From: an uncultured SAR86 cluster bacterium
Lineage (GTDB): Bacteria > Pseudomonadota > Gammaproteobacteria > Magnimaribacterales > AG-339-G14
NCBI GenBank assembly: GCA_902595715.1
Contig: CACJRI010000002.1
Location: forward strand, 1 to 53,448
Length of the DNA stretch: 53,448 nucleotides
Reading direction: 5' to 3'
The notes under the pieces: generated by a model
What the model saw: only the letters and a program-made list of their open reading frames with translations
Told to the model about the DNA's origin: nothing
The model's database searches: none
Program-made: the position numbers and the translations under genes
Part shown: piece by piece, positions 20,881-30,041 of the stretch
Numbering within the stretch: position 1 is the stretch's first letter
Layout: every line of letters starts with the position of its first letter

Positions 20881-21906
20881 TTAAAAATTAAAAAAATCTG
20901 CCGACGAGCTAAATTTATTTATTGAATTTCCTGCAAGGATCGCAGCTCCCATTGTCCAGCTAGGTTTTTCAATAGGCCAATATTTTTTATCTTTATAAAC
21001 ATATCCTGTCCATAAAAGACCATCATCGTCCATTAAATTAAAAGTATCTTGTAATATTTTTTCAGCTTCAGTTTCTAAGCCAATCTTATTCAATGTCAAA
21101 ACTAATTCTGAAGATTCAGCCGCAGTTACCCATGGCTCTTCCTTTACGCACTTACACCCTAATCCTTCTACAACGAATTCATCCCATTTATCTTTGATTA
21201 TTTCTATTGACTCTGATTTTGTGAAGACTCCAGATAAGACTGGGTAGTACCAGTCCATGCTGTATCGATCCTTACTCTCCCAGTTTCTATCGAATCTAAA
21301 AGGTTTGTTTCTTAAACATTCTTTTAAGTTATCTAGTTGAATATCTGAAACTCTATCCTGCTTATTTATTTCTTTTGCAATCTTTTTGTAACAAAAGAGA
21401 CTCATGTAAATTGATGAGCATCCGGTTTTGAGGGAGTCATCTAGCCAATTTTTATCATCTTTTGCCCAAAAAAAATCTCCATGTTCCGTTTGAGCTGCGA
21501 GAGTAAATTCTATGGCTGCATCCAAAACCGGCCAAAATTCATAAAGGAAATCCTTGTCATTAAAATTTGTAAAGTGGTGCCACATTCCTACTGCTATATA
21601 AGAGCTGAAGTTGGTTTCTTTTAAGTTATTTTGCTCATTAGAATAAAAAATTGACGGCCAAGATCCATCTTTTTCTTGGTAAGTTCTTAACCAGCTATAT
21701 GCTTTTTTGGATTCGGCTTCAAACCCCATAACGTCTAAACCCATAGCTGACTCTATATGATCCCAAGGATCAAGTTTTGAATCGGGCTCCCAGTGGATAC
21801 CGCCATCTGAATCCTGACAAGACAAAATATATTTAGCGAAATTTATATAAATCGTTTTATCGAAAATACTTTTAGCGTTATTTTTTTTTGAAATATGCAA
21901 CGACAC
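20881..21906 (-). CDS. Terpenoid-cyclase/prenyltransferase-like alpha/alpha-toroid protein
   Basis: This 341 aa protein has repeating helical units with conserved glycine/tryptophan turns: QDSDGGIHW, YQEKDGSWPSIF, TEHGDFFWAKDD and DDDGLLWTGY. That pattern fits the (alpha/alpha)6 toroid of prenyltransferase beta-subunit/squalene-cyclase-like proteins or some glycan-active enzymes. I see no DXDD cyclase motif and no signal peptide, so the activity is unproven. It overlaps the upstream methyltransferase gene by 29 bases and is the last gene of an ilvE-glycosyltransferase-methyltransferase run, implying a shared product. Confidence 0.65.
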   Translation of the reverse strand: MSLHISKKNNAKSIFDKTIYINFAKYILSCQDSDGGIHWEPDSKLDPWDHIESAMGLDVMGFEAESKKAYSWLRTYQEKDGSWPSIFYSNEQNNLKETNFSSYIAVGMWHHFTNFNDKDFLYEFWPVLDAAIEFTLAAQTEHGDFFWAKDDKNWLDDSLKTGCSSIYMSLFCYKKIAKEINKQDRVSDIQLDNLKECLRNKPFRFDRNWESKDRYSMDWYYPVLSGVFTKSESIEIIKDKWDEFVVEGLGCKCVKEEPWVTAAESSELVLTLNKIGLETEAEKILQDTFNLMDDDGLLWTGYVYKDKKYWPIEKPSWTMGAAILAGNSINKFSSSADFFNF

Positions 21907-22582
21907 TTTTAGCTATTATTGGTTGAAGGACGAATTCTAACACCTTTGTCAAAAAAGGTTTCTTCATCATGTCCCACACTAAAAAGTCATGATATTTTTT
22001 TATGATCCAAGACGATTCTTTGGTTTCCCAAAACAAACATTGCAACCACCAATAAGGAGAATGAAGAGCGTGATTCCAATGTCTTTTTAGAAAAGAAAAC
22101 CCTCTCTTTTCTATTGATTTTTTGAAATGCTTGTACCTAAAAATTCTGACATGTCCTCCTGGCATTTCTTGGTAAGCCTTGCTTAACTTCCAGCAGATCC
22201 ACTCCGGAAGATATTTGGGAACACTTGCAGCAAACATACCCCCAGGTTTCAAAATTCTCTGAATTTCCTCTATAACTAATTCAAAATCAATTATGTGCTC
22301 CAAAACTTCTGAGCAAATTACATAATCAAAAGAATTACTTTCAAAAGGAAGTTTTCTTCCATCAGTTACGCCAAATGAACAGCTTTTGTTAGCAGATGAT
22401 TCATCGAAATCTTTAAAGTTTTCTTTTGCTTTGATTACATCATCATGATTCATATCAAAACCAAAAACATCAGCATCCACAAACATGTACGCTCCGAAAC
22501 AATGCCTTCCTTGACCACAGCCCAAATCTAAAATTTTTGAACCTTTTTTTGGATTTAAAATTTTTATATCAATTGTTTGCAT
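21878..22582 (-). CDS. Class I SAM-dependent methyltransferase (Methyltransf_11 type)
   Basis: A protein of 234 aa with the SAM-binding motif ILDLGCGQGRHC, an acidic end of strand 2 (FGFDMNHDD), a FDYVICSEVLEHI motif IV and a KPGGMFAASVPKYLPE motif VI. The C-terminal third is basic and tryptophan-rich (HWNHALHSPYWWLQC) and may contact a membrane or lipid substrate. It overlaps its upstream glycosyltransferase by 14 bases and its downstream neighbour by 29 bases, so the three proteins are probably made in fixed ratio. The substrate is unknown. Confidence 0.85.
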   Translation of the reverse strand: MQTIDIKILNPKKGSKILDLGCGQGRHCFGAYMFVDADVFGFDMNHDDVIKAKENFKDFDESSANKSCSFGVTDGRKLPFESNSFDYVICSEVLEHIIDFELVIEEIQRILKPGGMFAASVPKYLPEWICWKLSKAYQEMPGGHVRIFRYKHFKKSIEKRGFSFLKRHWNHALHSPYWWLQCLFWETKESSWIIKKYHDFLVWDMMKKPFLTKVLEFVLQPIIAKSVVAYFKKK

Positions 22583-23816
22583 GTTTATGAATTTCTATTT
22601 CTTTGTAGTAAACATTTTCTAATTGTTTTGCTATTGCTGCCCAAGAAAATTTTGAGTTTGCTCTTTGAAGTCCTTTTTCAGCTAAGTCTTTGGCGATATG
22701 AGGAGAAGAAAAAAGAAAATCGATTGAATTATAAATCTCTTCAACATTTTTTGGTGGAATAATAATTCCAGTATCTTTGATTACCTCAGGAAGCGCTCCT
22801 CCAGAAGACGAAATTAAGGGAACTCCACAAGCCATTGCCTCTATTGCTGCAAATCCAAAGCCTTCATATAAAGAAGGAATGATTGCTAGTTCAGCTTCAC
22901 AATAAGTTTTTCTTAAATCTTCTTGAGTTAGATTTGAAAAAAAATTAACTCGTTTTTCTAAATTAAGTTTTTTTATCAGTCTTTCAGTATGTCCACCTTT
23001 CTTTTGCTCTCCAATAATAGATAAAGAAATATCTGAGTATACTTCTACCAAATCAGACAAAGCTTTTAAAAGATAATCCAAACCTTTAAGGGGAACATCG
23101 GCACTAGCTACAGTTACAAGTTTGAAGGGAATTTTTTGTATTTTTGAATCTGGGTAAAAAACATTAAGATCTATTCCGTTCATCACTCTTTCCATTCTAT
23201 TCTTATCCACATGAAACTCATCTTTTATGTCGTTTATTGATGAGTTGGAAGGAACCACAATTTTTTTTAGTCTTTTTGCAACAAACTTCTGCATAACAAG
23301 AAAAGAATGCCAGCGCCTCATAAGAAGTTTTAAGAAAATGTCATTTGTACTTTGCAGCTGATAAGCAAGATCCAATGATATGGGATGATGAATTGTTGTA
23401 ATTAGGGGTTTTTTCTTTTGAAAGAAAAGTAACTCATAAGCAAGACTTTGGTTATCATGAACAACGTCATATTCATTTAGATTTTGCTTAAGGATTTTTT
23501 TTATTCTCTTACCAAAAGTATATGGCTCAGGAAAACCTCCAGAATTTACACTTAACCATTCAAATAAATTAATGGGGTTAAGTAGTTCCATTGGGTTTAC
23601 ATCATAAAACTTACTTTTTTTTTCATAGAGACCCAAACTCGGAATTTTTACTAACTTAATTTTTGGGTCCAAATCAGGATAAGGCGGTCCTGAAAAAACA
23701 TCTATCTCATGCCCAAGATCATAAAGTGCCTTTGAAAGATATTTAACATAAATACCCTGACCGCCTGAAAAAGGTTTACTTCTATAGCTCAGGAAAGCAA
23801 TCTTAAGTTTTTTCAA
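22569..23816 (-). CDS. Family 4 (GT-B) glycosyltransferase
   Basis: A retaining GT4-type enzyme of 415 aa. The N-terminal acceptor domain includes the glycine-rich FSGGQGIYVKYLSKAL loop. The C-terminal nucleotide-sugar domain has the PSLYEGFGFAAIEAMACGVP block, in which two glutamates seven apart are the donor-binding EX7E motif. It starts 9 bases after ilvE and overlaps the methyltransferase gene. It likely glycosylates an envelope or lipid acceptor; donor and acceptor are not identifiable. Confidence 0.9.
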   Translation of the reverse strand: MKKLKIAFLSYRSKPFSGGQGIYVKYLSKALYDLGHEIDVFSGPPYPDLDPKIKLVKIPSLGLYEKKSKFYDVNPMELLNPINLFEWLSVNSGGFPEPYTFGKRIKKILKQNLNEYDVVHDNQSLAYELLFFQKKKPLITTIHHPISLDLAYQLQSTNDIFLKLLMRRWHSFLVMQKFVAKRLKKIVVPSNSSINDIKDEFHVDKNRMERVMNGIDLNVFYPDSKIQKIPFKLVTVASADVPLKGLDYLLKALSDLVEVYSDISLSIIGEQKKGGHTERLIKKLNLEKRVNFFSNLTQEDLRKTYCEAELAIIPSLYEGFGFAAIEAMACGVPLISSSGGALPEVIKDTGIIIPPKNVEEIYNSIDFLFSSPHIAKDLAEKGLQRANSKFSWAAIAKQLENVYYKEIEIHKHANN

Positions 23817-23825
23817 GTTTATCCT

Positions 23826-24749
23826 TTAATTAACCAGAGTATGCCATTCGGGAAAAGAAGGTCTTTTTCCTCTAACTTGGTCAAAATAATTTTTCTGAAG
23901 AATTTCTGTTACCTCGCCTCTCATGCCAGAGCCAATCTTTTGGTTGTTCACTTGAGTAATTGGAACAACTTCCGCTGCTGTTCCTGTAAAAAAAAGTTCC
24001 TGAGCAGATAAAATATCTTCTACAGTTAGATCGGCTACATTTACCTTCATCCCTATTTCCTCTGCAAGAGAGATTATCGCTTTTCTTGTTATTCCATCTA
24101 AAGAAGCTTCCAAATTTGGAGTAAAAAGCTCATTATTTTTTATAGCAAATAAGTTTTCTCCTGAACCTTCTGATATAAAATTTTCAGAATCCAATAATAA
24201 AGCTTCGTCATAGCCCTCTTTAAGAGCCTCTTTAAGTGCCATCATGGACTTCACATAATTACCATTTACTTTAGATCTAGAAACTAAATTGCCTCGCTCT
24301 CTTTTATAAGAGGATATCTTTACCTTGATTCCTTTCTCAAAAACCTCTGGAGCCATATAACTTGGCCATTCCCATGCGGCAACTATTGTATGAACTTTTA
24401 AATCGTCTGCCCTTAAACCTAAACTACCTGAACCATAAAAACACATAGGCCTGATGTAAGCCTCTTTTAAATTGTTTAATTTAACAATTTTTATTTGAGC
24501 CTGATTAATTTCTTCTTTGGAAAAGGGAATTTCTAAGTCAACTGCTTTAGCAGATGAAAATAACCTCTCGGTGTGATCGTTCAGCCGAAAAATTTTTGTA
24601 CCTTCTGATGTTTCGTATGCTCTAACTCCTTCGAAAACTCCAAGGCCATAGTGCAAGGTATGAGTTAAAACATGTACATTGGCTTCCTGGGAATTTACAA
24701 TCTTTCCATCAAACCAGATAAAACCTTTTTTTTCTGCCAAAGTTGTCAT
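23826..24749 (-). CDS. ilvE: Branched-chain amino acid aminotransferase
   Basis: A class IV PLP aminotransferase for valine, leucine and isoleucine. At 307 aa it has family length. The PLP lysine lies in RSKVNGNYVKS. The phosphate-cup EGSGENLF and the LDGITRKAII segment are typical. It is divergent from the phosphohexomutase gene with 37 bases between the starts, and heads a run continuing into the glycosyltransferase cluster. Confidence 0.97.
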   Translation of the reverse strand: MTTLAEKKGFIWFDGKIVNSQEANVHVLTHTLHYGLGVFEGVRAYETSEGTKIFRLNDHTERLFSSAKAVDLEIPFSKEEINQAQIKIVKLNNLKEAYIRPMCFYGSGSLGLRADDLKVHTIVAAWEWPSYMAPEVFEKGIKVKISSYKRERGNLVSRSKVNGNYVKSMMALKEALKEGYDEALLLDSENFISEGSGENLFAIKNNELFTPNLEASLDGITRKAIISLAEEIGMKVNVADLTVEDILSAQELFFTGTAAEVVPITQVNNQKIGSGMRGEVTEILQKNYFDQVRGKRPSFPEWHTLVN

Positions 24750-24781
24750 AATAAAAAAAAATTCATTATAAAGTGGATAAT
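24743..24781 (+). promoter_or_regulatory. Candidate promoter with a near-leaderless start for the phosphohexomutase gene
   Basis: TTGTCA (24743-24748) and TATAAA (24767-24772) are 18 bases apart. A second -10-like GATAAT (24776-24781) ends 5 bases before the ATG at 24787. Either would give a leader of 0 to about 8 bases, and no ribosome site is visible. Confidence 0.35.
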
Positions 24782-24786
24782 CTAAT

Positions 24787-26160
24787 ATGAAAGTTAATTC
24801 TGAAATTTTCCGAGCATACGATATTAGAGGAATTGTAGATGAAGCGCTTACTGAAGAAGGTATATTTCAGATTGGAAAAGCCATAGGATCCTATATCCAA
24901 GCTGAAGGAAGGACATCTATTTTAACTGCTAGGGACGGAAGGATTTCTGGTCCTAGACTATTAAGCCAATTTCAAAAAGGAGTGATGTCCTCAGGGTGTA
25001 ATGTTGTTGATATTGGTGAAGTTCCAACACCACTTTTGTATTTTTCTACTTTTAAGACAAATATCTCTGATGGCGTGATGCTTACTGGAAGCCATAATCC
25101 AAAAAACTACAACGGCTTAAAAATTGTCATCAACAAGAAATCAATGACCAGTGAAAAAATAAAAAAAATAAAGTTCATTATTGAAGAAGAAAGTTTTATG
25201 GATGGTTCAGGTCAATTTACCTCTCTTGATATAAAAGACGATTATCTAAAAGAACTCAAAGAAAAGATAAACATAGGTTCAAAGATAAAAGTTTGCCTGG
25301 ATTGCGGAAATGGTATTGGGGGAGTAATTGCTCCTCAGGCTTTTAAACTTCTTGGATTGGATGTTATTGAGCTTTATTCTGAAGTTGATGGAAATTTTCC
25401 AAACCATCATCCTGATCCCAGTAATCCAAAAAACTTAAAAGATTTGCAAAAAAAGGTTTTGGAAACTAAATCTGATTTAGGAATAGCTCTTGATGGTGAC
25501 GGTGACAGAGTAGGTTTGATAGACAACAAAGGAAACATAATTTTTCCAGATACTTATATGATGCTTCTGGCTGAAGACTTATTAAGAAAAAAAACAAAAG
25601 GGAGTATTGTCTTTGATGTTAAGTGCTCAACTAATCTTGAGAAAGTAATAAAAAATTTTAATGGAACACCAATAATGTCACGAACTGGACATTCCTACAT
25701 AAAATCAAAAATTATTGAAACTAATGCTCTGCTAGGTGGAGAGATGAGCGGACATATCTTTTTCAATGATGACTGGTATGGGTTTGATGATGCCATTTAT
25801 TCTGCATTGAGAATGATAGAAGTTTTATCAAAGAGTAAATTTACAACTTACGAAGTCTTTAACTCTTATCCAAAGCATTTCTCTACACCTGAGATAAATT
25901 TAAAAGTTCCTGAAGAAAATAAATTTAAAGTTATTGATGAACTAAAAACTTTAGTAAATTCTTCTGTTTATACATTGATAGATATAGATGGAATTAGGCT
26001 TGAAAACGAAAATTCATGGGGTCTAGTTAGAGCATCAAATACTTCGCCAAATCTTGTTTTGAGATTTGAAGGTAAAACGGAAAATCACTTATTGGAAATA
26101 AAAAATTATTTCAAAGAGATTTTGTCTAAAATAGAAATTGATTTGCAATTAGATTTCTAA
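24787..26160 (+). CDS. algC: Phosphomannomutase/phosphoglucomutase
   Basis: Interconverts hexose 1- and 6-phosphates for nucleotide-sugar supply (GDP-mannose, UDP-glucose, LPS). The 457 aa protein has the phosphoserine loop TGSHNPKNYNG, the metal site ALDGDGDRVG, the sugar loop GGEMSGHIFF and the C-terminal phosphate-binding RASNTSPNLVLRFEG. Gene order with argB and slmA matches the algC region of Pseudomonas. It shares 1 base with argB. ManB is an equally valid name on sequence alone. Confidence 0.93.
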   Translation: MKVNSEIFRAYDIRGIVDEALTEEGIFQIGKAIGSYIQAEGRTSILTARDGRISGPRLLSQFQKGVMSSGCNVVDIGEVPTPLLYFSTFKTNISDGVMLTGSHNPKNYNGLKIVINKKSMTSEKIKKIKFIIEEESFMDGSGQFTSLDIKDDYLKELKEKINIGSKIKVCLDCGNGIGGVIAPQAFKLLGLDVIELYSEVDGNFPNHHPDPSNPKNLKDLQKKVLETKSDLGIALDGDGDRVGLIDNKGNIIFPDTYMMLLAEDLLRKKTKGSIVFDVKCSTNLEKVIKNFNGTPIMSRTGHSYIKSKIIETNALLGGEMSGHIFFNDDWYGFDDAIYSALRMIEVLSKSKFTTYEVFNSYPKHFSTPEINLKVPEENKFKVIDELKTLVNSSVYTLIDIDGIRLENENSWGLVRASNTSPNLVLRFEGKTENHLLEIKNYFKEILSKIEIDLQLDF

Positions 26161-27020
26161 TGAGTATCTCTGAAAAAAACGCTATAAACATCTCAAAAGT
26201 TTTAACTGAAGCACTTCCATACATAAGAAAATTTAATAATAAAGTTGTTGTCATAAAATATGGTGGTAATGCTATGGAAAATAAAGTTTTACAAAAAAAC
26301 TTTGCCAGAGATTTAGTGCTTATGAAAACAGTTGGTATTCATCCTATTCTAGTTCATGGAGGAGGGCCTCAAATAGATTTTGAGCTAAAAAAAAACAACA
26401 TACAGTTTGAATTCAAAGATGGTATTAGAAAAACAACATTAGAAATGATCAACATTGTTCAAAAGGTTCTTGATAACAAAATCAATAAAGATATATCAGA
26501 CCTTATTCAGTTTTGGGGAGGCAAAACAAGCAGGCTTGTGGGCAGGAAAAATTCTCCAATTAAGGCAAAAAAAGATACTAAAAAAAATCTTGGGGAAGTT
26601 GGTTTGGTAAAAAGTATTGATAAGAAAAAAATAATGGCATCATTGAAAGCAGGTAAAATTCCAGTGATTTCTCCTGTGGGGTGGACTTCAAAAGCAGAGC
26701 CAATGAATATTAATGGAGATTTTGCAGCTTGTTCTATTGCGGCAGCTTTAAAAGCGGAAAAAATAATTTTGCTGACTGATATTGCGGGTGTAAAAGATTT
26801 TGAAGGAAAAAAAATATCTACAATGAATCTAAAAGAAGCAAAAATAGTCTTAAAAAATAAAAAAAATATTAAAGGAGGAATGTATCCTAAATTGACTGGA
26901 GCGATTGATTGTCTCGAAAAAGGCGTAAAAAATGCTCACATCGTCGATGGTCGAGTTCCTCACTCTGTTTTAATTGAGCTCTTAACCGACCAAGGTGTTG
27001 GCACTTGGATTAGTAAGTAA
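26160..27020 (+). CDS. argB: Acetylglutamate kinase
   Basis: Second step of arginine synthesis: it phosphorylates N-acetylglutamate. The protein has 286 aa. VIKYGGNAM and HGGGPQID are the ATP and substrate glycine loops. It carries an N-terminal helix of about 25 residues and the C-terminal HIVDGRVPHSVLIELLTDQG signature. Both are features of the hexameric, arginine-inhibited enzymes (Pseudomonas, Thermotoga) and not of the shorter E. coli form. Feedback inhibition by arginine is therefore likely, by family knowledge. Confidence 0.96.
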   Translation: MSISEKNAINISKVLTEALPYIRKFNNKVVVIKYGGNAMENKVLQKNFARDLVLMKTVGIHPILVHGGGPQIDFELKKNNIQFEFKDGIRKTTLEMINIVQKVLDNKINKDISDLIQFWGGKTSRLVGRKNSPIKAKKDTKKNLGEVGLVKSIDKKKIMASLKAGKIPVISPVGWTSKAEPMNINGDFAACSIAAALKAEKIILLTDIAGVKDFEGKKISTMNLKEAKIVLKNKKNIKGGMYPKLTGAIDCLEKGVKNAHIVDGRVPHSVLIELLTDQGVGTWISK

Positions 27021-27605
27021 ATGGAAAAGAAAAAACAACGAAAATTAATCATAATGCAATCTCTTGCAGCAATGCTCGAAGAAAGAGATTTATTGAAAAT
27101 TACAACAGCTGAATTGGCTAAAAGATCTGAAATCACTGAAGCAGCAATTTATAAACACTTCCCAAGTAAAAGAAAAATTTTTGAGGAATTAGTGATTTTT
27201 TTTGAGGATAGTATTTTTACAAGAATTAAAGTTATTAAAGAGGAATCAAAACCAGAAGATTTTCCGGGACAGTTGATTGCGCTAGTTTTAAAGTTTTGCG
27301 AAACAAACAAGGGTTTTTCAAGGATTCTTACTAGAGAAGTTTTTACAGCAGATGAAGTAAAAATAATAGATAAAGTTTCTAACTGTTTTGAGAAATTAAA
27401 TATAGAAATAAGGCAGTCACTTCAGGAATATGAGAGAACTACTAAAAAAAAGCTGAATTTAAACTTGGCTGCTTCATGCGACCTACTGCTGTCTTGTTTA
27501 GAAGGACAAATTCAATCCTTTGTAAGAAGCAAGTTCAAAAAAGATTTAAGTGGATCTTGGGAAGATCAGTGGAGATTCTTAAAAAAAGCCATCTTCGCTA
27601 ATTAA
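27021..27605 (+). CDS. slmA: Nucleoid occlusion factor SlmA (TetR family)
   Basis: A DNA-binding protein that blocks FtsZ ring assembly over the nucleoid. At 194 aa it is close to the E. coli protein (198). The N-terminal IMQSLAAMLEERD and LKITTAELAKRSEITEAAIYKHFPSK form the TetR helix-turn-helix, and the C-terminal SFVRSKFKKD matches the SlmA ending. It begins directly after the argB stop and overlaps the convergent mrcA end by 8 bases. A general TetR regulator is the alternative but is less likely given these blocks and the neighbourhood. Confidence 0.87.
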   Translation: MEKKKQRKLIIMQSLAAMLEERDLLKITTAELAKRSEITEAAIYKHFPSKRKIFEELVIFFEDSIFTRIKVIKEESKPEDFPGQLIALVLKFCETNKGFSRILTREVFTADEVKIIDKVSNCFEKLNIEIRQSLQEYERTTKKKLNLNLAASCDLLLSCLEGQIQSFVRSKFKKDLSGSWEDQWRFLKKAIFAN

Positions 27606-29994
27606 GAAAAAGCTCAAACTTAACCCTTTCATCTTCGGGTTTCGCAAGTTCTCCCGTTTCTAAGTTTATTTTTCTTGCAATTAAACCTGATGGCTTTTTG
27701 AATTTTCCTTTTGGAATTGTATCGATGATTTGTTTTTTATAGTTCAGCCAAATCGGCAAAGAAGTAGTGCTTCCAAATTCATTATTTCCCAAACTAGATG
27801 GATTATCGTATCCAAACCAAACAGTGGTCAAAATATTTTCATTAAATCCTGTAAACCAAGTACTTTCTGCATCATTAGATGTTCCCGTCTTAGCGGCAAA
27901 ATCTTTTCTTCCAAGCTCATTGATTTTTCTTCCCGTGCCCCTTTGTGCAGCCTCTTTCAAAATATCATTTATCATGAAGGCAATCCTTGGATCTATGCTG
28001 AAATTATCTTCTTTCCCTTCATCGGCTCCAAACCATTGAGATAAATAATCTCCAGTTTTAGATTTCTTTTCTTCTGAAAAACTAATTTCATTCCCATCTG
28101 GAAAAAGAATTCTATCAATGTAATACGGAACAACTTTCTTTCCTCCATTTGCAAAGATGGAAAATAACTCTGCGTTTTTGATTGGGCTTGCTCCATATGA
28201 GCCAAGAGCTAAAGATAAATCATTTGGCAACTCTTCTTTGTAGAATCCAAATTTTTCTAAAGATTCCTTGGCATCTTTAATCGAAACTTCTTGAAGAAGT
28301 TTTACACTTACAACATTTCTAGACTGAACAAGAGCCTCTCTGAGTCTTGTGGGTCCGTAAAATTTCCCACTTGCGTTTCGTGGTCTCCATATTTCTTCTA
28401 AATTTTGATCATCAAATACTAGTGGTGAATCGACAATTATTGAAGCTGGACTGAATCCATTTTCAAATGCAGCTGCATATAAAAATGGTTTAAAATTGGA
28501 CCCAAGTTGAGGCTTTGCTTGAATAGCACGATTAAATTGACTATTACGGAAATTGTAACCCCCAACTAGGGCTAAAATTTCACCAGAAGAAGGATTTAAA
28601 CTCACTAAAGCAGATTGAACCTTTGGATGAATTGATAGAGTTATTGAATTGCTCTTAATGTCATCTTTTGAAAGCCAAATAAGATCTCCGCTTTCAAAAA
28701 AGTCGGAAAAATTTGTCAATTTTCTATCTTTTCTGTTTTCATTTATCCTGGGTCTAATTGATTTTTTTAAGTCTGTAAAAAGAATATTTTCTATTTTTCC
28801 CTCCTTGTTTAGAGCTAATAATCTTTTATCTTCAACAGAAATTAAAATCGTGGGTTTAAAATTTTTGAACTCTGCCTGTTCCTCAAGAAATTCCATCGCT
28901 TTGTTAAAAGGATTTTTAGCTTCAAGTTCGATTCCAAATTCATCTAAATAAGATAATGGGTCATATGCGAAAGCATAAAAAAATTCGGATCTATTTTTAA
29001 AACTCTTAGGTAGTAAATACTCATGATTTTCAGGTTTTTCAAATCCATGTCTTTCTTCATAATCTTCAATTCCCTCTTCTACAGCATCTCTTGCAGCTTG
29101 CTGATATCTCGAATCTATTGTGGAAAAAACTTGATAACCATCCTTATAAGCTGAAAGACCATAATTCTGAATAATGTATTTTCTTATTTCTTCTGCTAAA
29201 TAATCAGCTTCAACTTCGGGAGAGATTCCAGAAAATGAAGCTGTTACTGGAGCACTGGATGCAAAATCAAATTGTGTTTGATCAATAAATTCCAAAGCAA
29301 GCATTCTTCTCAATACATAGTTTCTTCTATTAATTGCTCTTCTTGGATTTATGAGAGGATTGATTTTAGATGGTGCTTTTGGAAGAGCAGCTATCATTGC
29401 ATATTGTGCAAGATTAAGATCTTCCAAATTTTTATCATAATAAATTTCCGCAGCTGCCTTAATACCATAAGCTCTATTTCCTAAAAAAATCTGATTTACG
29501 TAAAGCTCAAATATCTCTTCTTTGGTAAAGGAGAAATCTATCTTCAATGCGGTAAAGATTTCTTTTAATTTTCTTTCAAAGGTTCTTTCTTTGGTAAGCA
29601 CATAATTCCTTGCAACTTGCATAGTAATTGTTCCCCCACCACTTACGATTTCACCTTCTCTTAAAAACTGATAAGCCGCTCTTACCAAGCTTAGGACGTC
29701 TACACCTGTATGATTGAAATAATCGCTATCCTCTGCTGCGAGAAATGCTTTTACAAAGGTATCTGGAATTTCATTAAACTTTAATTTCGTACGATGAATC
29801 TCCCCAAATTCACCGATAAGCTTTCCATCTTTTGTAAAAATTTTTAAAGGAACTTGCAACTCAACAGATTCTACCTCTGATGATGAAGGAATTTCTGGAG
29901 CAAAATATAGATAAATACCTAAAGTAATTTGTATTGGCAGCAGAATTACTACCAAAAGGAAATAAAAGAGTTTTGTTTTAAATAGATAAAGCAT
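27598..29994 (-). CDS. mrcA: Penicillin-binding protein 1A, bifunctional peptidoglycan synthase
   Basis: Polymerises and cross-links peptidoglycan in the periplasm. The 798 aa protein has one N-terminal membrane segment (about 7-29), then a GT51 transglycosylase domain with the catalytic glutamate in AAEDSDYFNHTGV and the GGGTITMQVARN motif. An OB-like insert leads to the transpeptidase domain: SNFK (S499, K502), SRN (S558) and KTG (from K702). It is divergent from aroK across 47 bases. In many relatives the pilMNOPQ genes sit near this junction, and they are absent here. Confidence 0.96.
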   Translation of the reverse strand: MLYLFKTKLFYFLLVVILLPIQITLGIYLYFAPEIPSSSEVESVELQVPLKIFTKDGKLIGEFGEIHRTKLKFNEIPDTFVKAFLAAEDSDYFNHTGVDVLSLVRAAYQFLREGEIVSGGGTITMQVARNYVLTKERTFERKLKEIFTALKIDFSFTKEEIFELYVNQIFLGNRAYGIKAAAEIYYDKNLEDLNLAQYAMIAALPKAPSKINPLINPRRAINRRNYVLRRMLALEFIDQTQFDFASSAPVTASFSGISPEVEADYLAEEIRKYIIQNYGLSAYKDGYQVFSTIDSRYQQAARDAVEEGIEDYEERHGFEKPENHEYLLPKSFKNRSEFFYAFAYDPLSYLDEFGIELEAKNPFNKAMEFLEEQAEFKNFKPTILISVEDKRLLALNKEGKIENILFTDLKKSIRPRINENRKDRKLTNFSDFFESGDLIWLSKDDIKSNSITLSIHPKVQSALVSLNPSSGEILALVGGYNFRNSQFNRAIQAKPQLGSNFKPFLYAAAFENGFSPASIIVDSPLVFDDQNLEEIWRPRNASGKFYGPTRLREALVQSRNVVSVKLLQEVSIKDAKESLEKFGFYKEELPNDLSLALGSYGASPIKNAELFSIFANGGKKVVPYYIDRILFPDGNEISFSEEKKSKTGDYLSQWFGADEGKEDNFSIDPRIAFMINDILKEAAQRGTGRKINELGRKDFAAKTGTSNDAESTWFTGFNENILTTVWFGYDNPSSLGNNEFGSTTSLPIWLNYKKQIIDTIPKGKFKKPSGLIARKINLETGELAKPEDERVKFELFLN

Positions 29995-30041
29995 CTTTTA
30001 AGGTAAACTTATCCTAATATTTTAGTCTAAGAGATTAGTTT

